Source: Onthophagus taurus (taxonomy: Eukaryota; Arthropoda; Insecta; Coleoptera; Scarabaeidae). From it: a stretch of 64,000 nucleotides of DNA. The translations under genes and the position numbers were made by a program. The stretch's first letter is position 1; each line of letters opens with the position of its first letter. Under the pieces are notes generated by a model, which was not told the origin of the DNA, made no database searches, and saw only the letters and a list, made by a program, of their open reading frames with translations. This document shows, one piece after another, positions 36,970-47,879 of this stretch. The stretch is taken from NCBI RefSeq assembly GCF_036711975.1, contig NC_091968.1, forward strand, positions 17,856,001 to 17,920,000. The letters run 5' to 3'.

Positions 36970-38135
36970 ATAATTATTATCGGTATAGATTGTAGATACG
37001 TCCTTTATCTAACAGGTTGTCAGCCAATGTAAGAACTATTTTTTCAGGAGAAGGCTGGCTTGCTGTTTTGTCCTCCTTTCCGTAATAAACTTGAAAATTA
37101 TACGTGTATCCTTTGTCGACACATAGTTTATATAGTTTGATGCCAAACTTGTGCCGTTTGTTACTAATGTATTGACGGCTTTTGGAAATTTTTAATTAAT
37201 AAATTTGACCAAGAAGCAATTTTTTGTAACTTATCTTCAGTTATTACTTCATTATGAAAATTCCATGTTTTCAGCTACAACTGGAATCGATTACGAGGAA
37301 TTAGATCTTTGATTTTATTAGCGTACAGAACACTGCTGGACCAGTATGATTCAATGGAGAGACACTGGCAGGGCCCATCCAAATCACAATTCGAATGAAA
37401 CATTTAATTTCCTCTTTATTTGTGTCATGCTATTCGTGAATCCTGGCTTTGGGTAATTTTTTGGTAGCTCTGCACTGGGCTGCATATCTGCTTGTCTCTG
37501 TTACCATTAGTTCTATGACCTCGAAGGTTAGAAATAATTTGAAAAACTCATACGGACCTTTATCAAAATATTCACTGTGTATTTCTTCCAATACACTAAC
37601 ATTTGTCTCAGTAAAATGAAATGATTTTCAATTTATTCCAGTTACGTCGTCCCATAACAGCTGGTAACTATAACAGTAGTTCGCACTATTCTCATCACTA
37701 CTTTCTTGCATATTTGCTCCAGAATCCTCAAATGGTTCATAACCGTCTTCGTCTGAAAGACACTCCTGCCACAATTTTTGTTGTTCTTCGTCGTAACTCA
37801 TTTTTACAGACACTTTTTATACCAAAAACTAAACACTACCACCTAAATTCAACATATACGACTAAACGTATCATTCATATAGCACTGCATTTTTGCATGA
37901 ACAGACTTGTTTTCTTCTAAACCACGGTATGATTCACACGGCCAGTACGGCAATTTTTATCTGGGAGGCCGCGTTAATTATATGCTGCTTTTCGACTAAA
38001 AACAATAAAAAACATGAGTTTTTGATAAAAAAAATGATGATTTGTAATTTACTATCCTATTGTTAGCCTATTTCATTTTATAATTGTTCCCGCCAGAATG
38101 GATAGATTTTAGTGACTATTGCAGCAGTCAACGTG
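36970..38135 (-). pseudogene. piggyBac-like transposase remnant with one element end
   Basis: The start ATG is at 37799-37801 and begins an acidic N-terminus (QECLSDEDGYEPFEDSG). After frame breaks, the minus strand gives ESYWSSSVLYANKI and KFGIKLYKLCVDKGYTYNF, then KIVLTLADNLLDKGR near 37000-37180, all typical of the piggyBac DDE domain. The C-terminus is missing. TTAA at 38136-38139 follows AGTCAACGTG, consistent with a piggyBac terminus and its TTAA target. Confidence 0.8.
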
Positions 38136-38139
38136 TTAA

Positions 38140-38880
38140 ATAGGCAGATTGTGTAGTATTTCTCCAATTATCAGGTCAAATCCTGGTGACTTTTTTGCGT
38201 TAATGTCCTCTTTAATCTCTTTGGCGACCTTCCTTGGAGAATAAGTTTTCTTCGTTATTTTAAGACAGATCAGATTTTTTCAGAGTGTTTTGATTCAAAT
38301 AGGTCAGCTTTTTGTTGACTGCTTCTTGCCCATTTTTCATTTTCAGTTCTTAGTGGAGGGATGCATAATGGATCTTTTTAATCTCTTTGTTGCTTTCCAA
38401 CAGTAGTCAGTTAGTAGTTTCTGCTACTATCGATAGTAAGTTCATTTTGGTATGTATAGAAAGAACCCTTTTTTGATTGGTTTATTTCTCTTTTTAGTTG
38501 AAAACTTGTTGTTTTCTAGGGGTGTTCTTCTTTGCTGCCATCTTCTTCCCGGTTTCCTTTTTTCCTTATATAGTTTGTCTAATGATATGTCTATATAATG
38601 TCTTTGGATAGTTATTACCTGCAACTTTTCTTCTAAGTGTGGTCAGTATATTTATTGACTAACGTAGGATTACCTGGTTTCTATATGACGTTTTGACTTA
38701 GAGTTAAAATAGTTGGAGAGTGATCTGAGTCCATATCCTACGTCTATTTTACATTTAGGTAGTTTGTAGAGATGTTTTTGACTATGTAGAAGTCTATCAA
38801 ATTAATTTTTAGCTAAGTTCTTGGCATTACAATCACCTCCAATAACAAATCCATCACTTTATTTCTTATTAAAATAGACT
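38140..38880 (-). pseudogene. Jockey-type LINE fragment (endonuclease end to reverse transcriptase start)
   Basis: Minus-strand frames give DFYIVKNIS and DMDSDHSPTILTLS (end of the endonuclease), then TLVNKYTD, and finally KKSPGFDLIIGEILHNLP (start of the reverse transcriptase). Many stops are present. The piggyBac end at 38135 abuts it, so piggyBac probably inserted into this LINE. Confidence 0.7.
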
Positions 38881-40050
38881 GATTTTCTTTCAAGCGTAAA
38901 TTTCTATATATATTAGTTATATATTGAATGTATAATGTTTTATTGAATTACCAATTCATATCGTTTCAAGTTATTATATTTTGACCAGTCTTTTAAAATT
39001 GTAGTAAGAAAATTTTTGGTCGATCACAGTAAGTATATCAATAATACGTGACATTGTCCCATAGATTAAGATCAGAATCACTTAAAAGCAACGCCGTGTA
39101 TTATTCAATATCGTTTGTAAATAAATACAATTTATAATGACTTAAATAAAGTACAATTAAAATTACTTTCAAGATTGTAAATCATTATCAGCATCCTCAT
39201 TGTTTTTTGTTAATTTTAACTTTTCGTTACATGTTTTATATTATCATATAATTTATCGCTTGGACTTTTTTACATCGAGTGTAATATATACGAACGTATA
39301 ATTGCGTTATCTACATACAATGTGTTATTAATAACGAAATTGTACAAACAAAGATCATTGTGTTAGACGCAGAAGAATGACTGTTAGGCAGACAAAGAGA
39401 AACAAACAAAATATATATTAAAGAATTACGAAAGAATGGTTAAGAATGTTATATTAACAAAGAATAAAGCGGTAAGGCACGAAGAAAAAAATTTGAAATT
39501 TGACATAGAACCCAATACGTAAGCCAAATAAGGAAAGCCAAAAAGGAACGGAAAGGTGTAGTCAATGAAGTTCTACCGAAAGAGAGATTGTTCGGTAGAG
39601 ATAAGTGTAAATAGATTACACCATCCTTCAGCTAATATTCGGCTACAGGTACTTAGATAGTAACAAGAAGTTATAGAGAAAAGGCACTAAACACTCATTC
39701 ATATGGATAAACATATTCAATTCTTCATAGAATGCAATTCTATGATATCAGAGGTATTTGCAAGTCGCTACATTGATTCAAAAGCTGGGTCATTTTGAGG
39801 ATTTCAATTTTCATATTGATTTTCATAGACTTATTATCCTTGAGAAAGTATCTTTCCCTGCCCTGTCATATTTTCACTACTTTTTCACAAAGTTTGAGTA
39901 TTTCATGGATTATATCCATGAAATACAGACGATTTTATCCTACCAAAAACTGAATTCCTTTCAAGATTAATAGTATTTTCTTGGACTTTTTGTTGTTATG
40001 CCATTTCACACAACTATCTCTCTGTTTGCCTGCCTGGTATTAACTGGCAT
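38881..40050. other. Unique AT-rich DNA, no gene recognised
   Basis: No family could be assigned. Short frames (for example 39758-39970) lack context and are taken as chance. Confidence 0.4.
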
Positions 40051-40059
40051 GAAAATAAT

Positions 40060-40370
40060 AGGACTGACAGCGAAGACCAGAGTGGATTCAAGCCGGGCAA
40101 TTCTTGTACGAACAATTTGTTTATAATGCAACAAATTTTGGTGAAATGCAGACAGGACAAGAAGCACATCTAGAATTTGTCGATTTGGAGAAGGCTTATG
40201 ACTCCATTCCTAGTTGCAAACTGTGGCAAGTATTAACAACCACTCAAACAAACCCTCATTTAATAGCTATTACAAAGTGCCTATACACAGATAAAGTAGT
40301 CTACCTGAAAATAGGAAAAGAGTTTCTGTTCAACATTGATACAATATATATCTCTCATTTAAAGTAGGTG
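40060..40370 (+). pseudogene. RTE-like reverse transcriptase fragment
   Basis: One frame gives EDQSGFKPGNSCTNNLF. The next frame (40104-40367) gives FVDLEKAYDSIPSCKLWQVL, the motif A region of RTE-like reverse transcriptases. A frameshift lies between them. Only about 300 bases survive. Confidence 0.8.
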
Positions 40371-40373
40371 CTA

Positions 40374-41590
40374 CAACATAATAATAATAAGTTTATTGCC
40401 CCCAAGATTTAATCAGAAAATACAGAAAAATATACATTATTCCATAACATTAACATAAGATTGACAAAAGGTCAATTTATCGCCAGAGGCGATGTTTTCA
40501 GAGAGACCCAACCAGCAATGTAGGTATGGAATTAAGATAAATAATTAATATAGCAAGTATGGGGAAAAAAGCAATAACAAAGAAAATAAGTTTACATGTG
40601 AAGTAACAGAAAAAGAATAGGAGAGAACAGGAAAGAAAGAAAATCTGATTAAGCGAAAAATGATTGGATAGGAGCAAATAAAGCTGTTAGCTGAAGAGGA
40701 AAAAGAGGAGAAGCAGATCACATCAAAAATCAGTCTCAGAAAACTGTAGAGACAACAGGTGATTTCTTAGCGAAGGTTTGAATACGAAAAAGTTACGAGC
40801 ATTACGCAATTCCACAGAATAAATTGGGTAAATTAATCCACAGAGTTATAACTTGTACAGTAAATAATCTGTGATATATTTCAGTATGATAAACGGGAAA
40901 CATGAGTGAGACATCAGACTGTGCTCTAGTAGGAAGACCGCGAGATGCCATGAACTGAAATGCAGTGAACATGTAAATTGGAGATTGAGAGGAAAGTATC
41001 TTATATAAGGCAGTTAACATACGAAAGGATCTACGCCTCTCAACGGTGAACATCTCGAGATGATTATCATATGGTGTAACATGAACATACTTTCTCAGGT
41101 CGAAAATAAAGCGCAGACAATTATTTTGTAACCTTTCTAATTTGTTACGTACACTAATCGAGAGATCTGGGTACATGGGATCAGCATAGTCCAAATGGGG
41201 GAGAATTAAAGAGTAACAGAGTAACAAGTTTGGGTAAGGAATAGAAACAGAAATAAACCTTCCTGTAGACAGACTGAATCTGGGGCGGCCAGGACAATGC
41301 AAAATCTATCATCACCCCCAAGTTTTTAACTGTTTGAGAGAATTGTATGATGTTACCATCAAGTGTCAGACGGATATTATTGATGGAGTAAAATTTTGTT
41401 TGCAAAGGTCTTGATCCAAAAGCAATAAATAGCTTGAGTTTGAATACAGCAAAGACTTAAGCTATAGCATCTAGACCAGTCTAGAAGTCTAGTAAGATCC
41501 CTATTAAGCCGCATTACCGCTGCTGGAAGTTCATCCACAGCTGCAGACGTATAAATTTAGAGATCGCCTGCATATAGGTGAACTTAATTA
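40374..41590 (-). pseudogene. 5'-truncated CR1/Jockey-like LINE with TTA-repeat tail
   Basis: Minus-strand frames start with a damaged YADD box (YAGDLQIY-like, near 41570). They continue through LNRDLTRLLDWSR, a thumb piece at 41181-41405 (KNLGVMIDFALSW) and a C-terminal piece at 40802-41302 (LILPHLDYADPMY, RLQNNCLRFIFDLRKY, YKIL). The 3' untranslated end reads CAATAAAC followed by TTATTATTATTATG at 40374-40395. Frameshifts separate the pieces. Confidence 0.82.
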
Positions 41591-42423
41591 TCTTACAAGG
41601 GAAGTATCAGAACTGTCCCTCGCCGATTTTGTTGAAATTTGGTACAGCGATAGCATGGCCAAAAATAAAGTTTACGTATTTTTTTATACGTGCTAATAAA
41701 GCCCCTGGAGCGAGTTATAAGGGTTGGAAATAGGGGCGAAATATACATATATAAATATATATATTCGCTTATAGGCTGAAAACGAAAATAGCTATCGAAA
41801 TGTGGTAAAGAGCTTTCCATTGATATATCACACATATATCTGAGGGCTTCAGGGAGTAAACTACCCCTAGTTTTTTGGAATATTTTAAAAACAACCCTGT
41901 CGATTTTGGCGATATTATGTGTCCTTATAGTACGTTTAAAAATATTAATGACGTGTTTTTTCTTATTTGCCTCTGACCATCCTCTACAAAATTACGGGGT
42001 ATGATAAATAACCCCTTTTCTTAAGAATAATGTGATAAACTGTTACACTTTTGAACAATGTTTTGAAGAAAACCATAAATTAGATATAAGTTAAGATTTA
42101 CGCAGTAAATGCTGGGGTTAACTACCCTAATCACCCCAAAAATTAATTTTTTTTGCGAAAATTGTTTGTCGATTTTGGTGCAATTTCCCACTATGATTTT
42201 TTTATATGTTAGGTAGTACTATTGTAAGAACTTACAAGGGTTAGAAGTTTGGGGTAGAAAATATATTTTCACTAATAACTTTCATGAAAAATGTTTTTTA
42301 TCCTTATTCTATTTAAATAACACAAAAGTTAGGATAATTATATAAATATTTATTAGTAATGAGTTAAAAAGTAACTGACAAAAGAATGGTTGACTATCAC
42401 AAATTGTATGCTACATTATTAAT
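41591..42423. other. Unassigned repeat-like DNA
   Basis: Contains repeated phrases such as CGATTTTGxxGAAATTTGG and CGATTTTGGTGCAATTTCCC, and a TA-rich stretch around 41745-41765. It looks like an old mobile element. No coding sequence was recognised. Confidence 0.35.
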
Positions 42424-42732
42424 TTAATTTCTTTTTTTTTTACTTTCTTTATTCAATATATTGTTGGCAATAATGAAAATCATGGAAAAATGTTTGAAAC
42501 ACAACGATTGTTTACACCATGCACAAGTTATAACAGCTATATTTCCACAGATATCGCACGTAGGTTGTTCATTGGAAAAGCAAACCTCCACAGGATTTTC
42601 AAACTGTTCTGGTCTCTCCTCTATATATCCAGATGCAAAACAGGCGTATTTAAAAACATTAATAAACCGTGGGGAAGACAACTGGTTATGCGTTAAGGAT
42701 TGCAATTTTAAAATATTATCTCGCTGATGCAA
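42424..42732 (-). pseudogene. Cysteine-rich transposase C-terminus, candidate piggyBac type
   Basis: A 102-codon minus-strand frame ends in CDICGNIAVITCAWCKQSLC-F-KHF, a CxxC...CxxC...CxxH pattern like the cysteine-rich tail of piggyBac-related transposases. The preceding FKYACFASGYIEERPEQF is consistent with the tail of such a protein. No DDE region is attached. Family assignment is tentative. Confidence 0.45.
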
Positions 42733-43089
42733 ATTGACTCAATTTTTTCTCTCAATTCAGTACATTTTTTTCAATTTCAGTACGTATTTTGTAAAACTTT
42801 TTCTTGCGTGCGGCAACACTATCTGACACATATGGCACGGAACGTAAATAATGAAATTACCACTTAAACTATTACCGTATATTCTCGAATCTAATACGCA
42901 CCCTTTTTACAAATTTTATATGCTCTAAAATCAAATGCGGATTACAATCGAGTGCGGATTAGATTCGCAGTCGTATAGTTGCGATTTGAAAAATAGTAAA
43001 ATAAAATCGCATTATAACAATAACACTGTTAAGGGTTTTAGAACGATATTTACATTTTTATGTATCATTTTCTGCCCATATTACGTCAT

Positions 43090-43740
43090 CTTCGGATCTG
43101 TCCAAAGCATTGGTTATACAAAACTTCTTAAATGATGTTATAATATTGTTTTCAGGGATCGTTTTCCATGTGTGTTCCTGGTCTACGACTCCATACTTAT
43201 CTTAACCGTTCCATCATAAGCTTTTCTATTATCCATCCTTTTTGTTGTGCCCTAACTAAGACGTCATTCGGGAAGTCTTTCGGATATCAGATTGGTTTTT
43301 TTCTCAATATTAGTAATGACAGCAATTTTTCCCTATCACTTGTTACTGCTAGCATCAATGTTATGCGCAATTTTTCGCAACCACTCGTTTCTAAGGAAAT
43401 TTCCCACACACCTCTTCTTTCCAGTGCGTAATTGGGAGACATATCCAGATATACTGCCATTTCGTCGGCATTCACAGTTTGAGACAAATTGAAATTTTTT
43501 TGAAAATCATTAGGAGCTTTTGGGAAATTGTAGTTTGTCCAACCTTTGCTAGTATTAAAAATTTTTTAGTCTCTCCTTCCGTTTTTCTTGAGAGAACCAG
43601 AAAACTGCCTCGTCAATTTCATGAAATCGTCTCTTCTTTGACCCGGTAAATTTTTTGCACGATGCCTCACAGTCTGCAATAGCTGCCTTGTCTCTTCGAT
43701 TTTTGCTACTTTTTTTCCATAATTACGCTGTTATATGTAT
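43090..43740 (-). pseudogene. pogo/Tigger transposase fragment
   Basis: Minus-strand reading gives NYGKKVAKIEETRQLLQTV, GWTNYNFPKAPNDFQKNF, then the 43287-43487 frame with NADEMAVYLDMSP and TLMLAVTSDREKLLSLLI, then DFPNDVLVRAQQKGW. These are the N-terminal/linker and first DDE blocks of pogo-type (DDE_1) transposases, with the first catalytic Asp region as NADE. Stops break the frame and the C-terminus is absent. Confidence 0.75.
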
Positions 43741-44362
43741 AATTAAACACACACCACGTTCGAGCTACTATGAGGTCGGTATATGAACTGAATTCGTGCT
43801 AGGCATTACTATTTATTTTTAAAATTATATTTATTTTCCAATTTTTTCTGGCTTGGTAAATTTAAAGTTTAGTCCAATAAAAACTCGTCGTAAACAAGGT
43901 TTCTTTAGGTGCATCAGCGTCAGTCAACGGAAAAAATATACAGGGTGAGTCAGAAAGAATGGGAAATCCGAATACCGAAGATACTAGACACCAAAATATG
44001 ACGACTTAGGCCCACTTTTACCACCTCCTGTCATTCTAGCTGTTAGCATTACAGGAGGTTAGCGCGTAACATTAGGAGGTTAAGTTTATTGCAAGGTTAG
44101 GAGATATATCTAGGGGAATCTTATGAAGACGGTTGGCCGAACGTATAAATGATCTAAAATTGGATTATTTGTAAATGTTTGCAAACAACTCTTTGACAAG
44201 TGACATTTCTTAGCGATTGTCGTTGTGCAGTTGTCGTGATTAGAAAACTAAGAGAAAATGGCTATGGATTCCATTCAATCAACTTCAGGCGACAAAAAAC
44301 GTCCGCGATCAGTTAATTTTAACCTAACATGTCTTATACAAATGTCGGTGGTTTTTAATACA

Positions 44363-45597
44363 CAGGGTGTTGAAAGTTAAATTTTTATTTTGAAATTTCT
44401 TGATAATTTTGAAGCTTTTTGTACTATTAACATAAAATTTGGTAGTTAGATGTTTTCGAGCATGAGAAATACGAATTTGATATTTGTTTTGTGATTACTC
44501 GTAGAGGGCGCTAGATACACACTGTACGTTTGAGATATCAAGTCATGACTATTTCAGACTATTTTGTCAGTTGAGGTATGGTGAATTAGAACCAGAAATC
44601 TGAAGGAGTTTTCAATTCTGCACAAAAAAGGTACTCTTGCTTACATTGCCTAAGTCTACTGGTTTCCAAGTTATCTGCTTTTAATTGTTTCAAAGTAATT
44701 TTAAGGTTAACATTTAAAATCAATAACACACAGAAACTATAGTAATTAGTATCGATAATAATAACAATTAATTAATAACAATAGAATATTGTAACCATTT
44801 TCAAAAATCCAGTGGACTTAAATCTGGATTTCTCACTATTAAAAAAAACTCATTATGTCGTGACATTTTCAAATTGGTAATAACTTTATTCTTGGTAAAA
44901 ATGATCATTGCACACGGAAATTAGATCAATGTTGACAATTAACAGGCAATTGTCGAAACATAAGCGGAGAAATAACCCAACTTTGCTTATGTTAAAAAAT
45001 AAATATTTTAGAAGAAAAAATACATTTAAACATTTAAAAGTAAATAATTCGAAAACCGATAGACTTAGACAATTTCAATAAGAGTACCTTTTTTATGTAA
45101 AATTGAATGCTCTTTGTGATTTGCAGCTCTTATTGGTCGTAGCTGTCGAGCCAAAAAACTTATGATTTGATTTATCAAACAAGCAGCGTGTATCTAGCGC
45201 CCTCTACGAGCAATAACAAAACAAATTTCAAATTTGTATTTCTCATGCTCGAAAACATAAAACTACCAAATATTATGTTAACCCAGATATGCCTAGCGCC
45301 CTACATGTAGGACACCAGGAACAAGTTGTAACACGATTTAGGTACTAGTAATTTTTCAGTAATTTCTTCAGTAACAACTACACCGTCGTATGAGATCATC
45401 GTGGGTTTATAAATCGGTAAAAACGATAAAATACATCGATTACGAGATCATGTTTAAATACTGTTTTCTTAGATAAAATATCATTCCAACAGTAAATTAT
45501 ATTTAATATTAAGTGTTTAAGCATGTCTGGGTTAATAGTACAAAAACCTTCAAAATTGTTAAGAAATTTCGAAACAAGAATTTAACTTTCAACACCT
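44363..45597. mobile_element. Inner foldback element with long arms
   Basis: CAGGGTGTTGAAAGTTAAA at the left pairs with TTTAACTTTCAACACC at the right. Complementarity continues through GAGGGCGCTAGATACAC and GGTACTCTTxxTT blocks for over 300 bases per arm. It has no coding capacity. The right arm has itself received a 250-bp insertion. Confidence 0.8.
45282..45531. mobile_element. 250-bp piggyBac-type MITE at TTAA
   Basis: The ends are CCCAGATATGC and GCATGTCTGGG, flanked by TTAA at 45278-45281 and 45532-45535. The opposite arm of the host palindrome (about 44425-44440) preserves the uninterrupted site, which contains one TTAA. CCC ends with TTAA duplication are the piggyBac signature. Confidence 0.88.
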
Positions 45598-45819
45598 TAT
45601 GCCTCGAAAATCACTGACATTTGTATTAGAGATGTTACGTTAAATCATCATATTTTGGCGTCTAGTATCTCCGGTATTCGGATTTTCCATTCTTTCTGAC
45701 TCACCCTGTATATTTATGATTGACAACAAACATCGCATCGTTTTGGTGTTGTCGAATTGCTCAGAGAAAGATGCGGATTACATTCGCAAACAAATTTTTT
45801 TTACCACTATGCATTTTTA

Positions 45820-46010
45820 AAATATCCCTATTGTGACATATTATTATTTTTTTTTTCTCTTATTTTTGTTCTGAATTTATCTGAATTGTTATTAATTTTT
45901 GTTTTGTGCGCTTCACATCTTACTTTACCTTTTTTTTTTCTTTGTTGTAAGTTCCTGTAATTTGGTCTTCCTGTTGGATAATAAAGAAAAATATTATTAT
46001 TATTATTATA
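45820..46010 (+). mobile_element. LINE 3' end with ATT-repeat tail
   Basis: T-rich 3' untranslated sequence ends in GATAATAAAGAAAAATATT followed by an ATT run to about 46010, the 3' form of CR1/Jockey-type LINEs. No coding part is retained. Confidence 0.6.
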
Positions 46011-46051
46011 AAACGATCAACAAACGAACAAAATTTTTTAAATCCTTAAAA

Positions 46052-46057
46052 TTTATT
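46052..46057 (-). promoter_or_regulatory. Polyadenylation signal AATAAA of the zinc-finger gene
   Basis: Canonical hexamer on the minus strand 40 bases downstream of the stop codon at 46097. Confidence 0.6.
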
Positions 46058-46096
46058 TGTTTATATAAAATACATTATAAATACTATACATAAACT

Positions 46097-47710
46097 TTAT
46101 AAAATATGATTTTTGAACGCATCATTTTTATTATTAGCACTAACAATCACACTCGCACAATTCTCACTAACAGTCCTCAACTCAGTATACGTTTTTCCTG
46201 CACTTTCAATGATATTCGAATTAAATTCATCCGATTGATTCTCATGCAAATATTTCTCTTTATTCATCATCAATTTAAATTTAAAAACTTTATAAACATC
46301 TTCTTGATCATCCCTTTCCACCGATTTCTTCCCAATCTCCTCCTCAACATCATTTCTTTTCGAAATAATATTATTCGGCAACAAAATCTTTTCGTAAATA
46401 TTAACATTATCTTCAGGCTCAATATTCCTTTGAATATTATAAGTATTTTTAAACGCGGATGTTTTAAACGCCAATTTAAAGGGGCCGTTTATTACAGGCG
46501 GCGTTTTTATGCAATCTTTCGATGATGACGTCGATTTTGATGATGTTATTACGTTGATTGCGTTTGGGGTGTCGATTATTTTCGATTGCGGTTTGGATTT
46601 ATTAATTGATGTTTTTTCGGAAGGAAGTTTCTTCCCTGGGTGGGAATTTCTTATATGTCTATGTAAGTTATCTTTTCTACGGAATGGGATTTTGCATTCC
46701 TCGCAATTATATAATTTTTCTTCTAAAATTATCTTTAATTATACACAATTTATTGTCATACCAAAGATTTAACTTACCTGAATGCACCAATGCGTGTCTT
46801 TGTAAATCTTTGCGATTAAAAAAAGCTTTTGGACAACTCTCGCATTGATATGATCGATAATTTGAGTGAACTTTACGATGTATCATGAGAGTTGCTTTTA
46901 ATTTAAAGCGTTTTCCGCATTGATCGCACATATGAACACCCTCCTCTACAATTAATTAAACCAAAACAAAATTAATCCAATTAATTAAGTTCTTTTTATC
47001 TCTAACTTACTTAAATGTACTGAAAGATGTTTTTTTAAATTCGATGAGTTATTAAACCTTGCTTTACACTGTTTACAACCAAAAGGTTTTTCTTTGCTAT
47101 GCGTTAAATGATGTACTTTAAGTTTATCTTTGCTGAAAAATGATTTTCCGCACGTTGTACAAACGAAAGATTTATCGCCAGAATGCATTAATGAGTGTCG
47201 TTTTAATTTGCTTTTAGTAACGAAGGTTTTATTACATTCCGCACAAACGTGCGGTTTTTTCTCTTCATGCGATAATAAGTGAACATGAAGATGTGATTTT
47301 GAAACGAATTCTTTTAAACAAGTTTTACATTTTAACGGCATTTTACCACCAACGCAATATTGATGGAACTTTACGTGCCCTTTCGTTTTAAATTCCTTTT
47401 TACATATTTTACAAGAATAAACACCATTATTAAAACTAACATGATTTGGTACAATTATCGGTTGGTAACTACGTTTTTCAAAATCGTTGGGTTTGCTTTT
47501 AGACCCATTAGGTTGACTACTTTCGTACTTTATAACCCCTTTATTACTATTTGTATTACTTAAATTAGTTTGTGGTTTTGAAAAACATTGTTTACACTTT
47601 TCCGAATCTCCAAGAAGGCAAATTCTACATTTTTGGTGCCCACACGAATCTTGAACTAACCGTTGGGTTGGTTCTGATATCTCACTGTTACATTGAGGAC
47701 AATTTGGCAT
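46097..47710 (-). CDS. RING-like plus C2H2 zinc-finger protein (3 exons)
   Basis: Probable nuclear DNA-binding regulator; I do not recognise the orthologue. Exons 47011-47710, 46778-46945 and 46097-46722 join in frame (1494 nt, 497 residues), with ATG at 47708-47710 and stop TAA at 46097-46099. Residues 4-42 form a C3HC4-type pattern: C4-x2-C7, then C23-x-H25-x2-C28-x2-C31, then C39-x2-C42. Residues about 98-236 hold five zinc fingers, the first a variant ending HxxxxC. Exon 2 adds two fingers and exon 3 one (YNCEECK...HIRNSH). The remaining ~180 residues are polar and probably disordered. An AATAAA lies 40 bases past the stop (46052-46057). Transcription is divergent from the peptidase gene at 50712. 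Confidence 0.92.
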
Positions 47711-47870
47711 CTTTTAATCATCCAATTTCTTACTCAATTTAATTAATAAAGGGGTTTTTGATTTTACTAAAAAAATTAAAAAAATTCCTTTAAATAATAA
47801 TTTTTGAAGGATACTTACATTCTTCTTGGAAGAATAAATTTCGACCTCATTTCTTCGTGCTTTAAGCACT
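47711..47870 (-). promoter_or_regulatory. Likely 5' leader of the zinc-finger gene with a small intron
   Basis: On the minus strand a good donor (AAT|GTAAGTATCC, near 47820) and an acceptor (TTTTTTTAG near 47767) frame an intron of about 50-60 bases in the leader. An upstream ATG before the donor opens a short frame that ends before the main ATG. Inferred from sequence only. Confidence 0.4.
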
Positions 47871-47879
47871 TTAAAGCAA

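Larger units (their letters stand above)
43941..45708. mobile_element. 1.77-kb foldback element, TA target, with nested palindrome
   Basis: CAGGGTGAGTCAGAAAGAAT starts at 43941 and its complement ends at 45708, with TA on both sides. The terminal repeats extend at least 65 bases. This fits a Tc1/mariner-type non-autonomous element. Inside it is a second palindrome (44363-45597). Confidence 0.85.
42880..45790. mobile_element. pogo/Tigger-like element, interrupted by nested insertions
   Basis: Ends carry CGAATCTAATACGCACC (from 42886) and its near complement GATGCGGATTACATTCG (to 45786). The left part holds a broken transposase on the minus strand. A 1.77-kb palindrome (43941-45708) has inserted near the other end. 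The span between the two ends is the disrupted element. Confidence 0.65.

Noticed and set aside
46106..46525. 139-codon plus-strand frame opposite the zinc-finger gene
   Set aside because: Lies antisense to the last coding exon, which has clear family features and splice sites; the plus-strand protein is low-complexity Ile/Asn/Phe.
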